Shown piece by piece: positions 34,952 to 47,037 of a stretch of DNA of 64,000 nucleotides (position 1 is the first letter of the stretch; every line of letters starts with the position of its first letter). A program made the position numbers and the translations under genes. The stretch spans positions 19,949 to 83,948 of the forward strand of contig JAHBSF010000017.1 of the NCBI GenBank assembly GCA_019639255.1. The letters run 5' to 3'. Under the pieces are notes generated by a model that saw only the letters and a program-made list of their open reading frames with translations, had not been told where the DNA came from and made no database searches. The stretch comes from Acidobacteriota bacterium. Its GTDB lineage: Bacteria; Acidobacteriota; Blastocatellia; RBC074.

Positions 34952-36310
34952 CTATAGCGTCTTCAGATACTCGATCACCTGCCGCTTCTGGCGCTCGCTG
35001 AGCTTGAAGCCGAAGTGATGGCCGCCGTTGCCGAGACCGGGCAGCGTCGTGTCGATTACGCGGCGGCGCGCTTCGCCCGGCGCATCGGTCGGAGCCGGTG
35101 CGGAAAGCGCCTCGTATTTCAAACCCAGATTCTTTTCATCGTAAGCCTTGATGTCGGACGCGCGCCGGAAATACTTCGGACGCGCTTCGGCCGTCAGCAC
35201 GCCGTACACGGTCGGCACCGATCCGTTGTGGAAATACGGCGCCGAAGCCCATACGCCGTCAAGCGGCGGCGCTACGTATCCCGGCGGATCTTCAACCGTG
35301 TGCGAGTCGTTGGCGGCAAACCATGTCTTCTGGAAATACGCGCGGAACTCCCGGGGCAATCCAGTCAGCCGCAGCGAATCGGTGCCCACGACATCAACGG
35401 GAACGACGCGGTTCGGATATTTGCCCTGCGCGCCGTATGTGCCGTGGCATTCGGCGCAGGTGCGGTTGAATACGCTCCGGCCCTCGTCAGCAAGACGACG
35501 ATCTACGGGAAAGGGATATTTTGGCGCTTCGATGGTTTTGAGGTATGCAAGCACGTCCCTGAAATCGGATTCCCACGAGCGGATCTTCGCGCCGTCGGGT
35601 TCGCCCATGGTGAACTGCATGATGGGGCGTGCGAAATCGCCCCTTACCGTGCCGTCTACATAAAGCGCGGTTTTCTTCTTCAGATGCCACCACGGTATGG
35701 GGTCGAGATCCATATCCCTGTAATCGCCCATCGGCGCCGGATCGTTGCGGCGCGAGAGGTCTTCGTTGCGGCGGCGCAGCAGTTCGAGGCTGAAAATGAA
35801 GGCGTTCGTACGGCCGCGCGACATCGAGAACAGCAACGGAAACGGTCCCTTGAATCCGGTCATTCGCGTGATGTCGTCGTAGAGGGTCTGCATATCGAGT
35901 TCGGTATTCGGCATGCCGATGCGGCTTTCGCCCGTACCCGGCACGCGCCCGCCGTGGCACAGCATGCAGGTCTGCACCCATCCGCCCTGCGGCGTGACGA
36001 GAAACTGCATAGGCCCGCCGCGATTGTCCCACGCAGCTTCTGAAAAACCGTATCTTTCGAAAGCAACGCGCCGTGCCGAGGCCGGATCATTCGCATCTAC
36101 TTTCGCCTTCCACTCGGGCTCCCATACGGAAGACAACCGCGCAAATAGCGCATCGGTCATAATCGGCGCGCCGTAAGCCCTGTGCGTCAGGTTGTGAAGA
36201 CCGCGCTCGGCCGGCGTCGCTTCTGCGCCGCTGCGCACAGAAATAAAAAGCGCAGCCGCGACGCAGGCGCAGCCAAGCAGCGCAATAAGCCTCAAAGATC
36301 GAACGAACAT
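34952..36310 (-). CDS. Exported diheme c-type cytochrome
   Basis: The 452-residue protein has a signal anchor (LRLIALLGCACVAAALFISV) and two covalent heme sites, C115-MLC-H119 and C285-AEC-H289. The C-terminal half has the SAPYFHNGSVPTVYGVL segment shared by the diheme peroxidase, thiol-oxidoreductase-like and RoxA-like cytochromes. The peroxidase-specific features are not all visible, so the redox partner is unclear. It should act in the periplasm as an electron carrier or oxidase. It lies 69 bp downstream of the amidase stop and on the same strand, separated by a family A arm. Confidence 0.87.
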   Translation of the reverse strand: MFVRSLRLIALLGCACVAAALFISVRSGAEATPAERGLHNLTHRAYGAPIMTDALFARLSSVWEPEWKAKVDANDPASARRVAFERYGFSEAAWDNRGGPMQFLVTPQGGWVQTCMLCHGGRVPGTGESRIGMPNTELDMQTLYDDITRMTGFKGPFPLLFSMSRGRTNAFIFSLELLRRRNEDLSRRNDPAPMGDYRDMDLDPIPWWHLKKKTALYVDGTVRGDFARPIMQFTMGEPDGAKIRSWESDFRDVLAYLKTIEAPKYPFPVDRRLADEGRSVFNRTCAECHGTYGAQGKYPNRVVPVDVVGTDSLRLTGLPREFRAYFQKTWFAANDSHTVEDPPGYVAPPLDGVWASAPYFHNGSVPTVYGVLTAEARPKYFRRASDIKAYDEKNLGLKYEALSAPAPTDAPGEARRRVIDTTLPGLGNGGHHFGFKLSERQKRQVIEYLKTL

Positions 36311-36320
36311 GGATGCACCT

Positions 36321-36391
36321 CTTCTTTCCGTCTTTTCGGTCTATTTCCGTCTATTTCCATCTATTTCCGTTTGTTCCGTTATCTCTCTTCC
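36321..36391. repeat. Family A single-arm element (copy 8), overlaps the amidase stop codon
   Basis: One pyrimidine-rich arm on the plus strand ends CCGTTATCTCTCTTC. On the minus strand this reads GAAGAGAGATAACGG, whose TAA is the stop codon of the amidase gene and whose first codons encode its last residues, EER. The arm otherwise fills the gap to the cytochrome start. Confidence 0.8.
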
Positions 36392-37014
36392 ACTCCCAGC
36401 ATTCGGGCGACTTCGCGCCGAACCTGCGGCAGAAGTGAATAAAGCGCCGCGCCGGGACATTCGGTTCCGGCGGGGCAGGCGCCCGTTCCTGTTGATGCCG
36501 CATTGCCGTCGCGATGTCCCGATATGTTCATAAGGTAAAGCTGCGTGGCTTCGTGCAGCGATGCGCCGAGCGGATCTATGCCGCGTTCGGCGCACTTCCA
36601 CGCAAGCAAATTCGTCAGGCTCTCAAGCGCCGCATCAGCAGGCGGTGCGGCGTCGAAGGCGCCGAGCAGCGCTACGCCCATCGTTCCGGCATTGGCGCAG
36701 ATGAAGTGCGCGCCCTGCACGTCCGGGCCGCCCGAGCGGCCCTCGTAAACGATGCCGTTCGGATCGATCAGGTAGTTGTAGCCGATATCGCTCCAGCCTC
36801 TCGTGAATACGTGGAAGCTCCATATGCTGCGCACAAACGCAGCCCAGTCCGCAGCCTCGTTCGCCGTCGCCGTATGATGCACGATCAGGTGCGTGACGGC
36901 GGTGTAGATGGGGGATGTGCGCGGGTTGCCTTCTCCGTCCGGACAGCCCCACGCGCTGCGCGCGGCAATCACGGGCAGGCTAATGCTCGGATGCTTTCCG
37001 CGCTTTTCCGTCAT
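36379..37014 (-). CDS. N-acetylmuramoyl-L-alanine amidase, PGRP/Amidase_2 fold
   Basis: The 211-residue zinc amidase cuts the bond between muramic acid and L-alanine in peptidoglycan. Zinc ligands and fold markers are visible: the first His pair in [11 protein letters not shown], the family block [23 protein letters not shown], and the SGHRD..TECPG end carrying the second His and the Cys ligand. Signal sequence is not evident with the ATG at 37014, so it may act in recycling or be released by lysis. The longer frame to 37101 overlaps the upstream YqeY gene and is less likely. Its TAA stop lies in a family A repeat arm. Confidence 0.9.
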   Translation of the reverse strand: MTEKRGKHPSISLPVIAARSAWGCPDGEGNPRTSPIYTAVTHLIVHHTATANEAADWAAFVRSIWSFHVFTRGWSDIGYNYLIDPNGIVYEGRSGGPDVQGAHFICANAGTMGVALLGAFDAAPPADAALESLTNLLAWKCAERGIDPLGASLHEATQLYLMNISGHRDGNAASTGTGACPAGTECPGAALYSLLPQVRREVARMLGVEER

Positions 37015-37039
37015 ATTCGGCGAATTCCGCGTTCTGTTT

Positions 37040-37486
37040 TCATCCCAGCCTCGCCCTGACAAGTTGATTGACGATCTTGCCGTCGACCGATTGTCCTGCA
37101 AGCCTGGCCATAACGGCTTTCATTGCGCGTCCGATGTCTTTTGCCGAAGCGGCGCCGATTTCGGCGAGCGTTTCGTCGACGATGCGCGCAAGCGTCTGCT
37201 CATCGACGGCGGCGGGGAGATACTCCTCGATGACGCGAATTTCCGCTTCTTCCTTCCCGGCGAGTTCCGGACGATTGGCCTGCCGGTATTGTTCGGCGCT
37301 GTCGCGCCGCTGTTTGACGAGCGATTGCAGCGTCCTGATCGATTCTGCGTCGTCGAGCGGAGCCATCTTTTCGATCTCGCGGTTCTTGAGCGCCGCCTTG
37401 ACCATGCGCAGCGTCGAAAGCCGCTCGGGCTGCTGCGCCTTCATCGCCGCCGCCAGATCCTGATTGATGCGATCGAGAAACGACAT
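37040..37486 (-). CDS. GatB/YqeY domain protein
   Basis: The 148-residue YqeY-type protein is homologous to the C-terminal tRNA-binding domain of GatB. It shows [20 protein letters not shown].. [42 protein letters not shown] and the ending [27 protein letters not shown]. Stand-alone YqeY proteins are widely conserved, often near rpsU, with no settled role beyond probable tRNA or amidotransferase contact. A good ribosome site (AGGAGA) precedes the ATG. It is first in a minus-strand run with the amidase 26 bp downstream. Confidence 0.93.
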   Translation of the reverse strand: MSFLDRINQDLAAAMKAQQPERLSTLRMVKAALKNREIEKMAPLDDAESIRTLQSLVKQRRDSAEQYRQANRPELAGKEEAEIRVIEEYLPAAVDEQTLARIVDETLAEIGAASAKDIGRAMKAVMARLAGQSVDGKIVNQLVRARLG

Positions 37487-37626
37487 ATTCTTCTCCTGTA
37501 GACCCGTAATCGTATTTCGTACGCTATCTTCGTCTCACGGCGAACGGCTGTCAAACCGAAAGAAATCGATGAACCTTGTACTTTATTGACGGGCAGAAGG
37601 TTACTACTACAATTGTAGATAGTGCT

Positions 37627-37856
37627 CTGTAAACAAAATTCTTTGAGTGTTTCAGCCGCGAAGCGGCGAAGGATCTGTAGCCTGGTGCGTAAGCGCCAGG
37701 TCAGCAGGCGAAAAACGCCCGAGCCCTGAAGGGGCGAAAGATCTTCCGCCCCTCCGGGGCTGGAACCGCTTCTCTACACTCACCCAGGGCTTACGCCCTG
37801 GGCTACAGCTCTTTCGCCGCTTCGCGGCTGAATAACTCAAAGAACTTTGTTTACAG
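37627..37856. repeat. Family B MITE-like palindromic repeat (copy 3)
   Basis: The element is 230 bp, with ends CTGTAAACAAAATTCTTTGA and CAAAGAACTTTGTTTACAG. The inner hairpins are the same as in copy 1. It lies about 140 bp upstream of the YqeY start, in the AT-rich spacer. No genes are seen between 37487 and 38175 apart from this repeat and two further hairpins. Confidence 0.9.
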
Positions 37857-37948
37857 ACTAATAGTCGCTTGAAGTAATTTCACGATCAATCTGGGAGAAA
37901 ATCGCGATGAAAGCAGGACAAACCAAAACAGACATTGCTGTCGAGCAG

Positions 37949-38009
37949 CTGAAGTCGGGACGCATTTCGTCCGCCCCTGTCGGGGCGAAGAAATGCGTCC
38001 CGACTTCAG
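37949..38009. repeat. Perfect 20-bp stem with inner hairpin
   Basis: CTGAAGTCGGGACGCATTTC (37949-37968) pairs perfectly with its complement at 37990-38009. The loop itself contains GCCCC-TGTC-GGGGC. It encodes nothing evident and resembles REP-type units. No second copy is seen in the window. Confidence 0.75.
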
Positions 38010-38097
38010 GTCGAGTAGGCGTACCGATGGGAGAATTGACTGAAAGAGATTGGGAAAATGATCAGTGAGGATTTCTTGTGCGATGGAGTGCAAGATT

Positions 38098-38145
38098 GGG
38101 AGCAGTTTCGCCCTGATGCGCTCATCTCGGGACGAAACTGCTCCC
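38098..38145 (-). terminator. Strong hairpin downstream of the unknown secreted protein gene
   Basis: GGGAGCAGTTTCG (38098-38110) pairs with CGAAACTGCTCCC (38133-38145), a 13-bp stem. It lies about 30 bp past the stop of the minus-strand gene starting at 39483 and could end its transcript. On the plus strand it is followed by TTT. No long U-tract, so the role is likely but not certain. Confidence 0.5.
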
Positions 38146-38175
38146 TTTAGACTTACCTTTGCGCATATAGTAGTA

Positions 38176-39483
38176 TTACTGAACTGTTATCGATTGCGTC
38201 GATGTTGTGGTTCTTGGCATCGAAGCTGTGGCCCCCAGAACATGTACAGTTCCGGGCTTGAAGCCGGCATATGCTTTGAATGATCCAGTATTAATAGTAT
38301 AAACTTTCCTGTACTTTAACGTAAAAGCAGCTCCTGTTACTGCGACATACTGTTCAGTGGACGGTTCCACTCCCACATCTCCAGCTACTAACGAGCCCGT
38401 AAATGATGAAAACCCGGGATTGAGCCTAACGGTCTTACCAACAGCGCCGGCAGTAAAACCATAGCCGATACTTGCGGTCACTTTCTCGTCCATGGCGCCA
38501 GACGGAAGAGTTTGGTAGTCAAGGGTTATGCCGTTCATAGGATGTACTTCAATATAATCATCAACGCTCGTTTGGCTGGCATCTTGGGATGAGCCGAAAT
38601 AGGCCGAAGCAAGAGGGCAATAGCCTTCTACATCAACAAGAGTTTGATAAATCCCGGTTCCGTTAGGGTTTCCCCAAAGGCTTATGAAAGGGTTCACTTG
38701 CCCTGCCAGCGTAAAACTTAAAGTATACTGATGCCCACAGTTGTCATACGGCGCCGAAAAATAGTTATCGCAATATACATAACCATCATAATAATCCACC
38801 CAAGTATTTGTATATATATATACATATGTATTACATCCATAAGCTTGAGCAGAGACAGAGAAAAGATTCGTAAACCGATCCAGCAGCCAACCAACCTGTT
38901 TTGCAGGCAACCTTGTCGGAAACCCTTTGGTTTTTCGCTTAATCACATCTGTAATAAATGCGTCGAACTTCTCCGATGGCCCATAGTTGCTCAACTGAGC
39001 CCGAAGCGGGGCCAGAAAAGTATTCGCAACGATTCCTTCTTTGTATTTTTGCAACTGAGTTAGCTGCGTTTTTACTGTAGCATCGGGGTTCGGCCAGTGC
39101 TGCATTTTTATAGATTCAACTTCATCGTCCAGCGGCTGTATGATCCTCTTGTATTCATAAGCTATATTAACTATTGCTGCGGACTCAGCTTCGTCAAATC
39201 CGGATACTCTCAGAAACGATTTTTTTCTTTGCTCTAAAAGAGGATCATTCGAATTCTCAGCCGTGAGGACTTTAAATAAAATCTCATGCGCATCAATATC
39301 CGGGATGAGAGATGGATCTATCGAGCCATCAACTATTGGAAGCTGCTGTGTTTGTGCAATTTGCGCCGAATGATGGTCCTGATGCCGGTCATCGGCAGCC
39401 GCTCTATTTGAGCGACCGCCGGAAAAAGTAATCAGGGAAAGCCCCGTAAACATCACAATCAACGCGACATACATACGATGCAT
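38176..39483 (-). CDS. Unknown exported protein, AT-rich gene
   Basis: I do not recognise this 435-residue protein. The N-terminus MHRMYVALIVMFTGLSLITF is a signal peptide. A helical, charged segment (about residues 50-190) precedes a Tyr/Cys-rich stretch (YGCNTYVYIYTNTWVDYY, then CDNYF and NCGHQY). After about residue 245 a beta-rich region of Gly, Thr and Ser ends in TASMPRTTTSTQSITV. The Cys residues may form disulfides. The ATG at 39483 has GGGAG nine bases upstream; the longer frame to 39555 is not supported. Codon use and base composition are visibly more AT-rich than in neighbouring genes, and both flanks are repeat-rich, so recent acquisition is plausible. Confidence 0.7.
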   Translation of the reverse strand: MHRMYVALIVMFTGLSLITFSGGRSNRAAADDRHQDHHSAQIAQTQQLPIVDGSIDPSLIPDIDAHEILFKVLTAENSNDPLLEQRKKSFLRVSGFDEAESAAIVNIAYEYKRIIQPLDDEVESIKMQHWPNPDATVKTQLTQLQKYKEGIVANTFLAPLRAQLSNYGPSEKFDAFITDVIKRKTKGFPTRLPAKQVGWLLDRFTNLFSVSAQAYGCNTYVYIYTNTWVDYYDGYVYCDNYFSAPYDNCGHQYTLSFTLAGQVNPFISLWGNPNGTGIYQTLVDVEGYCPLASAYFGSSQDASQTSVDDYIEVHPMNGITLDYQTLPSGAMDEKVTASIGYGFTAGAVGKTVRLNPGFSSFTGSLVAGDVGVEPSTEQYVAVTGAAFTLKYRKVYTINTGSFKAYAGFKPGTVHVLGATASMPRTTTSTQSITVQ

Positions 39484-39684
39484 AACACTCTCCCATCCGG
39501 CGGCTGAAGTGATACAGATGACAGACTGTACGTTGCTACTGTTGGGCAACCACACAATGTCAGTTCACATTGTATGAAGCAGCTTCAAGGTTGAATCAAC
39601 GGATGCAGATAACATATCAAGCAACGAAATATCGAGCGTGCTCTGAATAACTGTTTGCTGTGGCGTCCCGAGCTTTCTGCAACG

Positions 39685-39733
39685 TTCTATGGCTGCATTC
39701 TATGGCTGCATTCTATGGCTGCATTCTATGGCT
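39685..39733. repeat. 13-bp tandem repeat (TTCTATGGCTGCA, about 3.8 copies)
   Basis: Three full units and most of a fourth lie in the AT-rich gap upstream of the tRNA-Leu gene. A run of ten C follows about 55 bp later. The gap between 39484 and 39993 shows no gene. Confidence 0.85.
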
Positions 39734-39993
39734 ATGGGGCTTCTGTTTCCAGCTTGCTGACTCGGACGCCGAGCACTGTAGCAGGTTGCCCCCCCCCCGG
39801 GTCAAGATAAAAATCCGTCGTGGAAAGATTCGGCGCATGATATATGTCGCTTGCCGCGCTCAAACCCCCGGTCTTGTCAACTTTTCGCCGTCTTCATTTC
39901 CATATACTGAATCTTTCCGCAATGCAGATGAACGAAATGCGCAGGTTGCGCCGTTACCGGGATTTTGTTAGTCTCTCGGGTTCGGATTTGCGC

Positions 39994-40076
39994 GCGAAAG
40001 TGGCGGAACTGGCAGACGCACCAGACTTAGGATCTGGCGCCCAAAAGGCATGGGGGTTCGAGTCCCCCCTTTCGCA
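39994..40076 (+). tRNA. tRNA-Leu (anticodon TAG)
   Basis: The 83-nt type II tRNA has a long variable arm. The acceptor GCGAAAG pairs with CTTTCGC with A73 at 40076. The D arm contains TGGCGGAACTGGCAGACGCA. The anticodon stem-loop CCAGA-CTTAGGA-TCTGG gives TAG, the variable arm is CGCCCAAAAGGCA and the T arm is GGTTCGAGTCC. CCA is not encoded. Confidence 0.97.
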
Positions 40077-40101
40077 TCTCTCCCGCGCTTTGAATACGCT
40101 G

Positions 40102-40222
40102 AAGAGAGATAACGCAACATACGAGCAACATACGAGCAACATACGAAATGATGCGAAAATCACGGAAAAGGTGAATATTTCAGTCTGTTCCGTCTTTTTT
40201 CGTCTGTTCCGTTATCTCTCTT
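40102..40222. repeat. Family A intergenic palindrome (copy 9, long)
   Basis: Left arm GAAGAGAGATAACGCAACAT; right arm ends CTGTTCCGTTATCTCTCTT. The left arm contains a triplicated CATACGAGCAA unit, making this the longest copy. It separates tRNA-Leu from the trigger factor gene. Confidence 0.85.
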
Positions 40223-40257
40223 TTTTATTTTGGCGGGAATAAGGAAGGTGGAGCGAA

Positions 40258-41727
40258 TTGAAAGTAGAAGTGGCGGTCGCCGACTCGGCGCAATGCAAAA
40301 AAGATGTGACCATTGAAATCCCGGCCGATACGGTCAGGGAGGAATTCGAAAAGGCTGCGCGCGCATTTGCTCAGCACGCACGGGTGCCCGGCTTCCGGCC
40401 CGGACACGCGCCGCTGACGATCGTCAAGCAGCGCTTCCGCAAGGACATCAGGGACGAAGTGCTCGGTTCTCTCGTGCCGCACGCGCTGCAGCACGCGGTC
40501 ACCGACCACAAGTTGCGCGTGATCGGGAATCCGGAAATCGGCGAACTCAACCTCAACGAAGGCGAAGCGCTGCGCTTTACGGTCAGCTTCGAAGTGCTGC
40601 CCGATTTCGAACTCGCCGCCTACAAGGGATTGAAGCTGACAAAACGCACACCCGCCATAAGCGATGAGGACGTGGATCGCGTGCTCGAAAACTGGCGCGA
40701 GCGGGCCGCACAGATGGTTCCTGTAGAGGATCGCGCTTCGCAAGACGGAGATCTGGTTTCGGTGAATCTCTCGGGCGTATTCATCGAGCCTCCGGGCGAC
40801 GAAAACATGGACGCCGAGGATGTAGTCATCGAAATCGGCGCCGAGGGCGTGCAGTCCGAGTTCACCGAGAATCTGCGCGGGGTGCGCGCCGAGGATGTAA
40901 AGCAATTCCGCGTCGTCTACCCCGAGGATTTCTCTTCTCCGGGGCTGGCTGGCAAGACGCTGGATTTCACCGCTACTGTAGTTGCTGTGCGGCGCAAGGA
41001 ACTGCCCGCGCTCGACGACGATTTCGCCCGCGAAGTCGGCGAGGAAACGCTTGACGAACTGCGCGCCGGAGTGCGCGGCGGGCTCGAACGCCAGGCCGAA
41101 GCGCACGCAGCTCGGCAGTTGCGCGAATCGGCCGTAGATGAACTGCTCAGGAGCTACAATTTCCCGCTGCCCGAATCAATCATCGAAAGTCAGGCCGACG
41201 AACTGATGCGCGAACTCGTATACATGATGATTCGCAACGGAGTCCCGCCGCAGTCGCTGCGCGGAATGGACTGGGAGGAGCGGCGCAAGGAAGCGCGCGA
41301 GCGCGCCGAACGCGATGTACGCGCGGCGCTCGTCATTGAAAACATAGCCGATGTCGAGGACATCAAGGTCGACGGCGATGAAATGGACGCCGAAATCGAG
41401 CGCATGGCGGATGAGGAAGGCGAGTCGGCGGAGGCTCTGGCGGCCCGCTTGACAAAGGAAGACCGCCTGTCTAGTATCGAAAATCGGTTGCGGTACAGAA
41501 AAACCGTCGAGTTCATTGTCAATAACGCCCAGATCGCCGAAGAAACGATTACAGGTGAAGAGGTCGTCGAAGAAGTCATTACAGAAGACATCGAGGCCGA
41601 AGACGTAATCGCCGATAATGCTGTCGCCGATAACGCCCTTGCTGAAAATGCCCTTACTGAAGATGCCCTTACTGAAGATGCCGCCGCCGGGGCGCAGGAA
41701 CCGCAGCCCACACCATCCGAACCCTGA
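40258..41727 (+). CDS. tig: Trigger factor (ribosome-associated chaperone, PPIase) with acidic repeat tail
   Basis: Trigger factor binds ribosomal protein L23 and shields nascent chains. The ribosome-binding loop is GFRPGHAP (residues about 45-52 in ARVPGFRPGHAPLTIVKQRF), followed by a degenerate FKBP domain and the helical C-domain. The start is TTG at the family N-terminus (MKVEVAVADSAQCKKDV) with GGTGGAG upstream; no ATG is available nearby. At 489 residues it is about 55 longer than usual. The excess is an acidic C-terminal tail of five-residue units (DNAVA, DNALA, ENALT, EDALT) encoded by near-identical 15-bp repeats. An intrinsic terminator follows, then clpP. Confidence 0.96.
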   Translation: MKVEVAVADSAQCKKDVTIEIPADTVREEFEKAARAFAQHARVPGFRPGHAPLTIVKQRFRKDIRDEVLGSLVPHALQHAVTDHKLRVIGNPEIGELNLNEGEALRFTVSFEVLPDFELAAYKGLKLTKRTPAISDEDVDRVLENWRERAAQMVPVEDRASQDGDLVSVNLSGVFIEPPGDENMDAEDVVIEIGAEGVQSEFTENLRGVRAEDVKQFRVVYPEDFSSPGLAGKTLDFTATVVAVRRKELPALDDDFAREVGEETLDELRAGVRGGLERQAEAHAARQLRESAVDELLRSYNFPLPESIIESQADELMRELVYMMIRNGVPPQSLRGMDWEERRKEARERAERDVRAALVIENIADVEDIKVDGDEMDAEIERMADEEGESAEALAARLTKEDRLSSIENRLRYRKTVEFIVNNAQIAEETITGEEVVEEVITEDIEAEDVIADNAVADNALAENALTEDALTEDAAAGAQEPQPTPSEP

Positions 41728-41759
41728 CGCGGCAACCGTAACGTTTTGAAAGCAACAAG

Positions 41760-41792
41760 GCCCCCGACGCGGCTATGACGCCGGGGGCTTTT
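41760..41792 (+). terminator. Intrinsic terminator after tig
   Basis: GCCCCCGACG and CGCCGGGGGC form a GC-rich stem with an ATGA-type loop, followed by TTTT (41789-41792). It separates the trigger factor transcript from clpP, although read-through is possible. Confidence 0.8.
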
Positions 41793-41852
41793 CAGGCGCA
41801 TTCTTATGACACCTTCCGGGAAGCGTTCTAGCCATCATCGAAGTCGTCAGTT

Positions 41853-42455
41853 ATGATCCAACCCTACGCTCATCTGGTGCCCATGGTAGTCGAGCAGACC
41901 GCGCGCGGTGAACGCGCGTTCGATATTTATTCGCGGCTGCTCAAGGAACACATCATTTTCATCGGGACGCCGATCGACGATACGATCGCGAATCTCGTGG
42001 TCGCGCAGCTTCTGTTTCTCGAATCCGAGGACCCGGATCGCGACATATCGCTCTACATCAATTCGCCCGGCGGATCGATCACCGCGGGCATGGCCATCTA
42101 CGACACCATGCAGTTTGTCCGCGCGCCGATCACTACGATATGCCTCGGACAATGCGCATCGTTCGCCGCCGTGCTGCTTGCAGCCGGAACCAAGGGCAAG
42201 CGGTTCGCGCTGCCCAACTCGCGCATACTGATTCATCAGCCGTGGGCGAGCGGCATCGGCGGACAGGCCACCGACATCAAGATCCAGGCCGAAGAGATCA
42301 TCAGGATGCGCGGCGCGATAAACGAGATCCTGTCGTTTCACACCGGGCAACCGCTCGAACAGCTCGAGCGCGATGTCGAACGCGACCGCATCATGAGCGC
42401 CGCGCAGTCCCGCGAATACGGCATCATCGACCAGGTGATCAAGCACCGCGAGTAA
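41853..42455 (+). CDS. clpP: ATP-dependent Clp protease proteolytic subunit ClpP
   Basis: ClpP is the serine protease chamber that degrades proteins fed by ClpX or ClpA/ClpC. The triad is intact: S103 in [16 protein letters not shown]128 in RILIHQPWA and D178 in [20 protein letters not shown]. The usual segment GQAASMGA reads GQCASFAA, a mild change beside the nucleophile. Length (200 residues) is normal, and the short N-terminal propeptide-like stretch [15 protein letters not shown] is typical. It is followed by the tandem zinc-domain gene and clpX, so the three probably act together. Confidence 0.97.
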   Translation: MIQPYAHLVPMVVEQTARGERAFDIYSRLLKEHIIFIGTPIDDTIANLVVAQLLFLESEDPDRDISLYINSPGGSITAGMAIYDTMQFVRAPITTICLGQCASFAAVLLAAGTKGKRFALPNSRILIHQPWASGIGGQATDIKIQAEEIIRMRGAINEILSFHTGQPLEQLERDVERDRIMSAAQSREYGIIDQVIKHRE

Positions 42456-42539
42456 AGCCCGACGGCGGGCGATGCAGGCGATGCGGGCGATGCCGAGGCG
42501 CCGCAAACTATCCGGCTGAGAAACTCCGGCTGAGAAACT

Positions 42540-42926
42540 ATGGACGCGCCGCCGCAGGACTCCATTTCCCCCTTCGCGCCCGACGCCGATGCGCCGCCGG
42601 CGGCATTCGTCGCGCGCTGCTCTTTCTGCGATCTGGGCGAGGGCGAGGTGGCGCGCCTGTTTCAGGGCCGCGCCGGGTATATCTGCGACGAGTGCATCGA
42701 CGTATGCCTGGCGCTGCTTGCCGACTACCGCGAACTCGGATTGCCGCCGCACGATATGCAGCGGCCGTGGTATCAGAGGTGGTTCGGCGAGCAGACCGCC
42801 GTAGCCTGCGGTTTTGCGCCGCACGATGCCGAGAACCCGCAGGGCGAACGGCTCTTCAGCGGCGGGCGCGTTCAGATCTGCGAGCAGTGCGTATCGGCGT
42901 GCGCCGCACTCAAGACGGACGCCTGA
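42540..42926 (+). CDS. Stand-alone tandem ClpX-type zinc-binding-domain protein
   Basis: This 128-residue protein lies between clpP and clpX. Its first module is a close copy of the ClpX N-terminal zinc domain: C27-SF-C30 and C49-DE-C52 (ARCSFCDLGEGEVARLF, YICDECIDVC), with the same 19-residue interval between Cys pairs as in ClpX (C13 to C32). The second module reads ACGFAPHD..GGRVQICEQCVSAC. H95 lies 19 residues before C114 and C90 replaces the first Cys with two extra residues, so a C-x4-H..CxxC zinc site is possible. It has no AAA+ domain. The ClpX zinc domain dimerises and docks adaptors, so a regulatory or adaptor role is likely (inference). A 14-bp duplication precedes the start. Confidence 0.85.
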   Translation: MDAPPQDSISPFAPDADAPPAAFVARCSFCDLGEGEVARLFQGRAGYICDECIDVCLALLADYRELGLPPHDMQRPWYQRWFGEQTAVACGFAPHDAENPQGERLFSGGRVQICEQCVSACAALKTDA

Positions 42927-43021
42927 CCCCGGCTTGCGCGCTCCGCTGCTCTTGTTTATCATTCACTTGTATTAATTGCTGTTTTTATTGTTTGGATACG
43001 AATACACACACGACCATGCGG

Positions 43022-43112
43022 CACAGAGATAACGAAACGAATGAATCGCAACCGGGCAAACGGGAAGAACCTCCTCCCGCGTTTGCCGGGTTGCACTTCG
43101 CTCGCTGCATTA
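43022..43112. repeat. Family A-related diverged palindrome (copy 10)
   Basis: Outer arms CACAGAGATAACGAAACGAA and GCATTATCTGT flank a separate near-perfect inner stem (GCAACCGGGCAAACGGGA at 43048-43065 with its partner ending at 43094). It fills the gap before clpX. The inner stem is unlike other copies, so this may be a composite. Confidence 0.6.
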
Positions 43113-43146
43113 TCTGTCCGGTGCCCCGAGTGGAGGGCGCCAGGTA

Positions 43147-44373
<1,227 letters not shown>

Positions 44374-44409
44374 TGATCCGGATGCAAAGATGAACGCGGG
44401 AATCAAAGA

Positions 44410-44502
44410 AGAGAAAAACGGCACGGAATAAACGGAACAAACGGAAAAGATTAAAACCTTCCGTATGTTCCGTTTATTCCGTTTATTCCGTTTTTCTCTC
44501 CT
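44410..44502. repeat. Family A intergenic palindrome (copy 11)
   Basis: Left arm GAGAAAAACGGCACGGAATA with internal repeats of AAACGGAAC; right arm ends TTCCGTTTTTCTCTC. It stands between clpX and lon, both on the plus strand. The TAACGG core is replaced by AAACGG here, so it is a variant. Confidence 0.8.
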
Positions 44503-44556
44503 GATGCTCCAAATGTCAGGCGGTTTGATCTAACCGAGAGCCGAGGATTAAGCAGA

Positions 44557-47019
<2,463 letters not shown>

Positions 47020-47037
47020 AGAAGGAGTCTGAGCACT

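Noticed and set aside
39841..39993. Promoter for tRNA-Leu
   Set aside because: TTGTCA and TATACT are present but 23 bp apart, too far for a standard promoter; a weaker pair (TTGCGC, TTAGTC) is not convincing.
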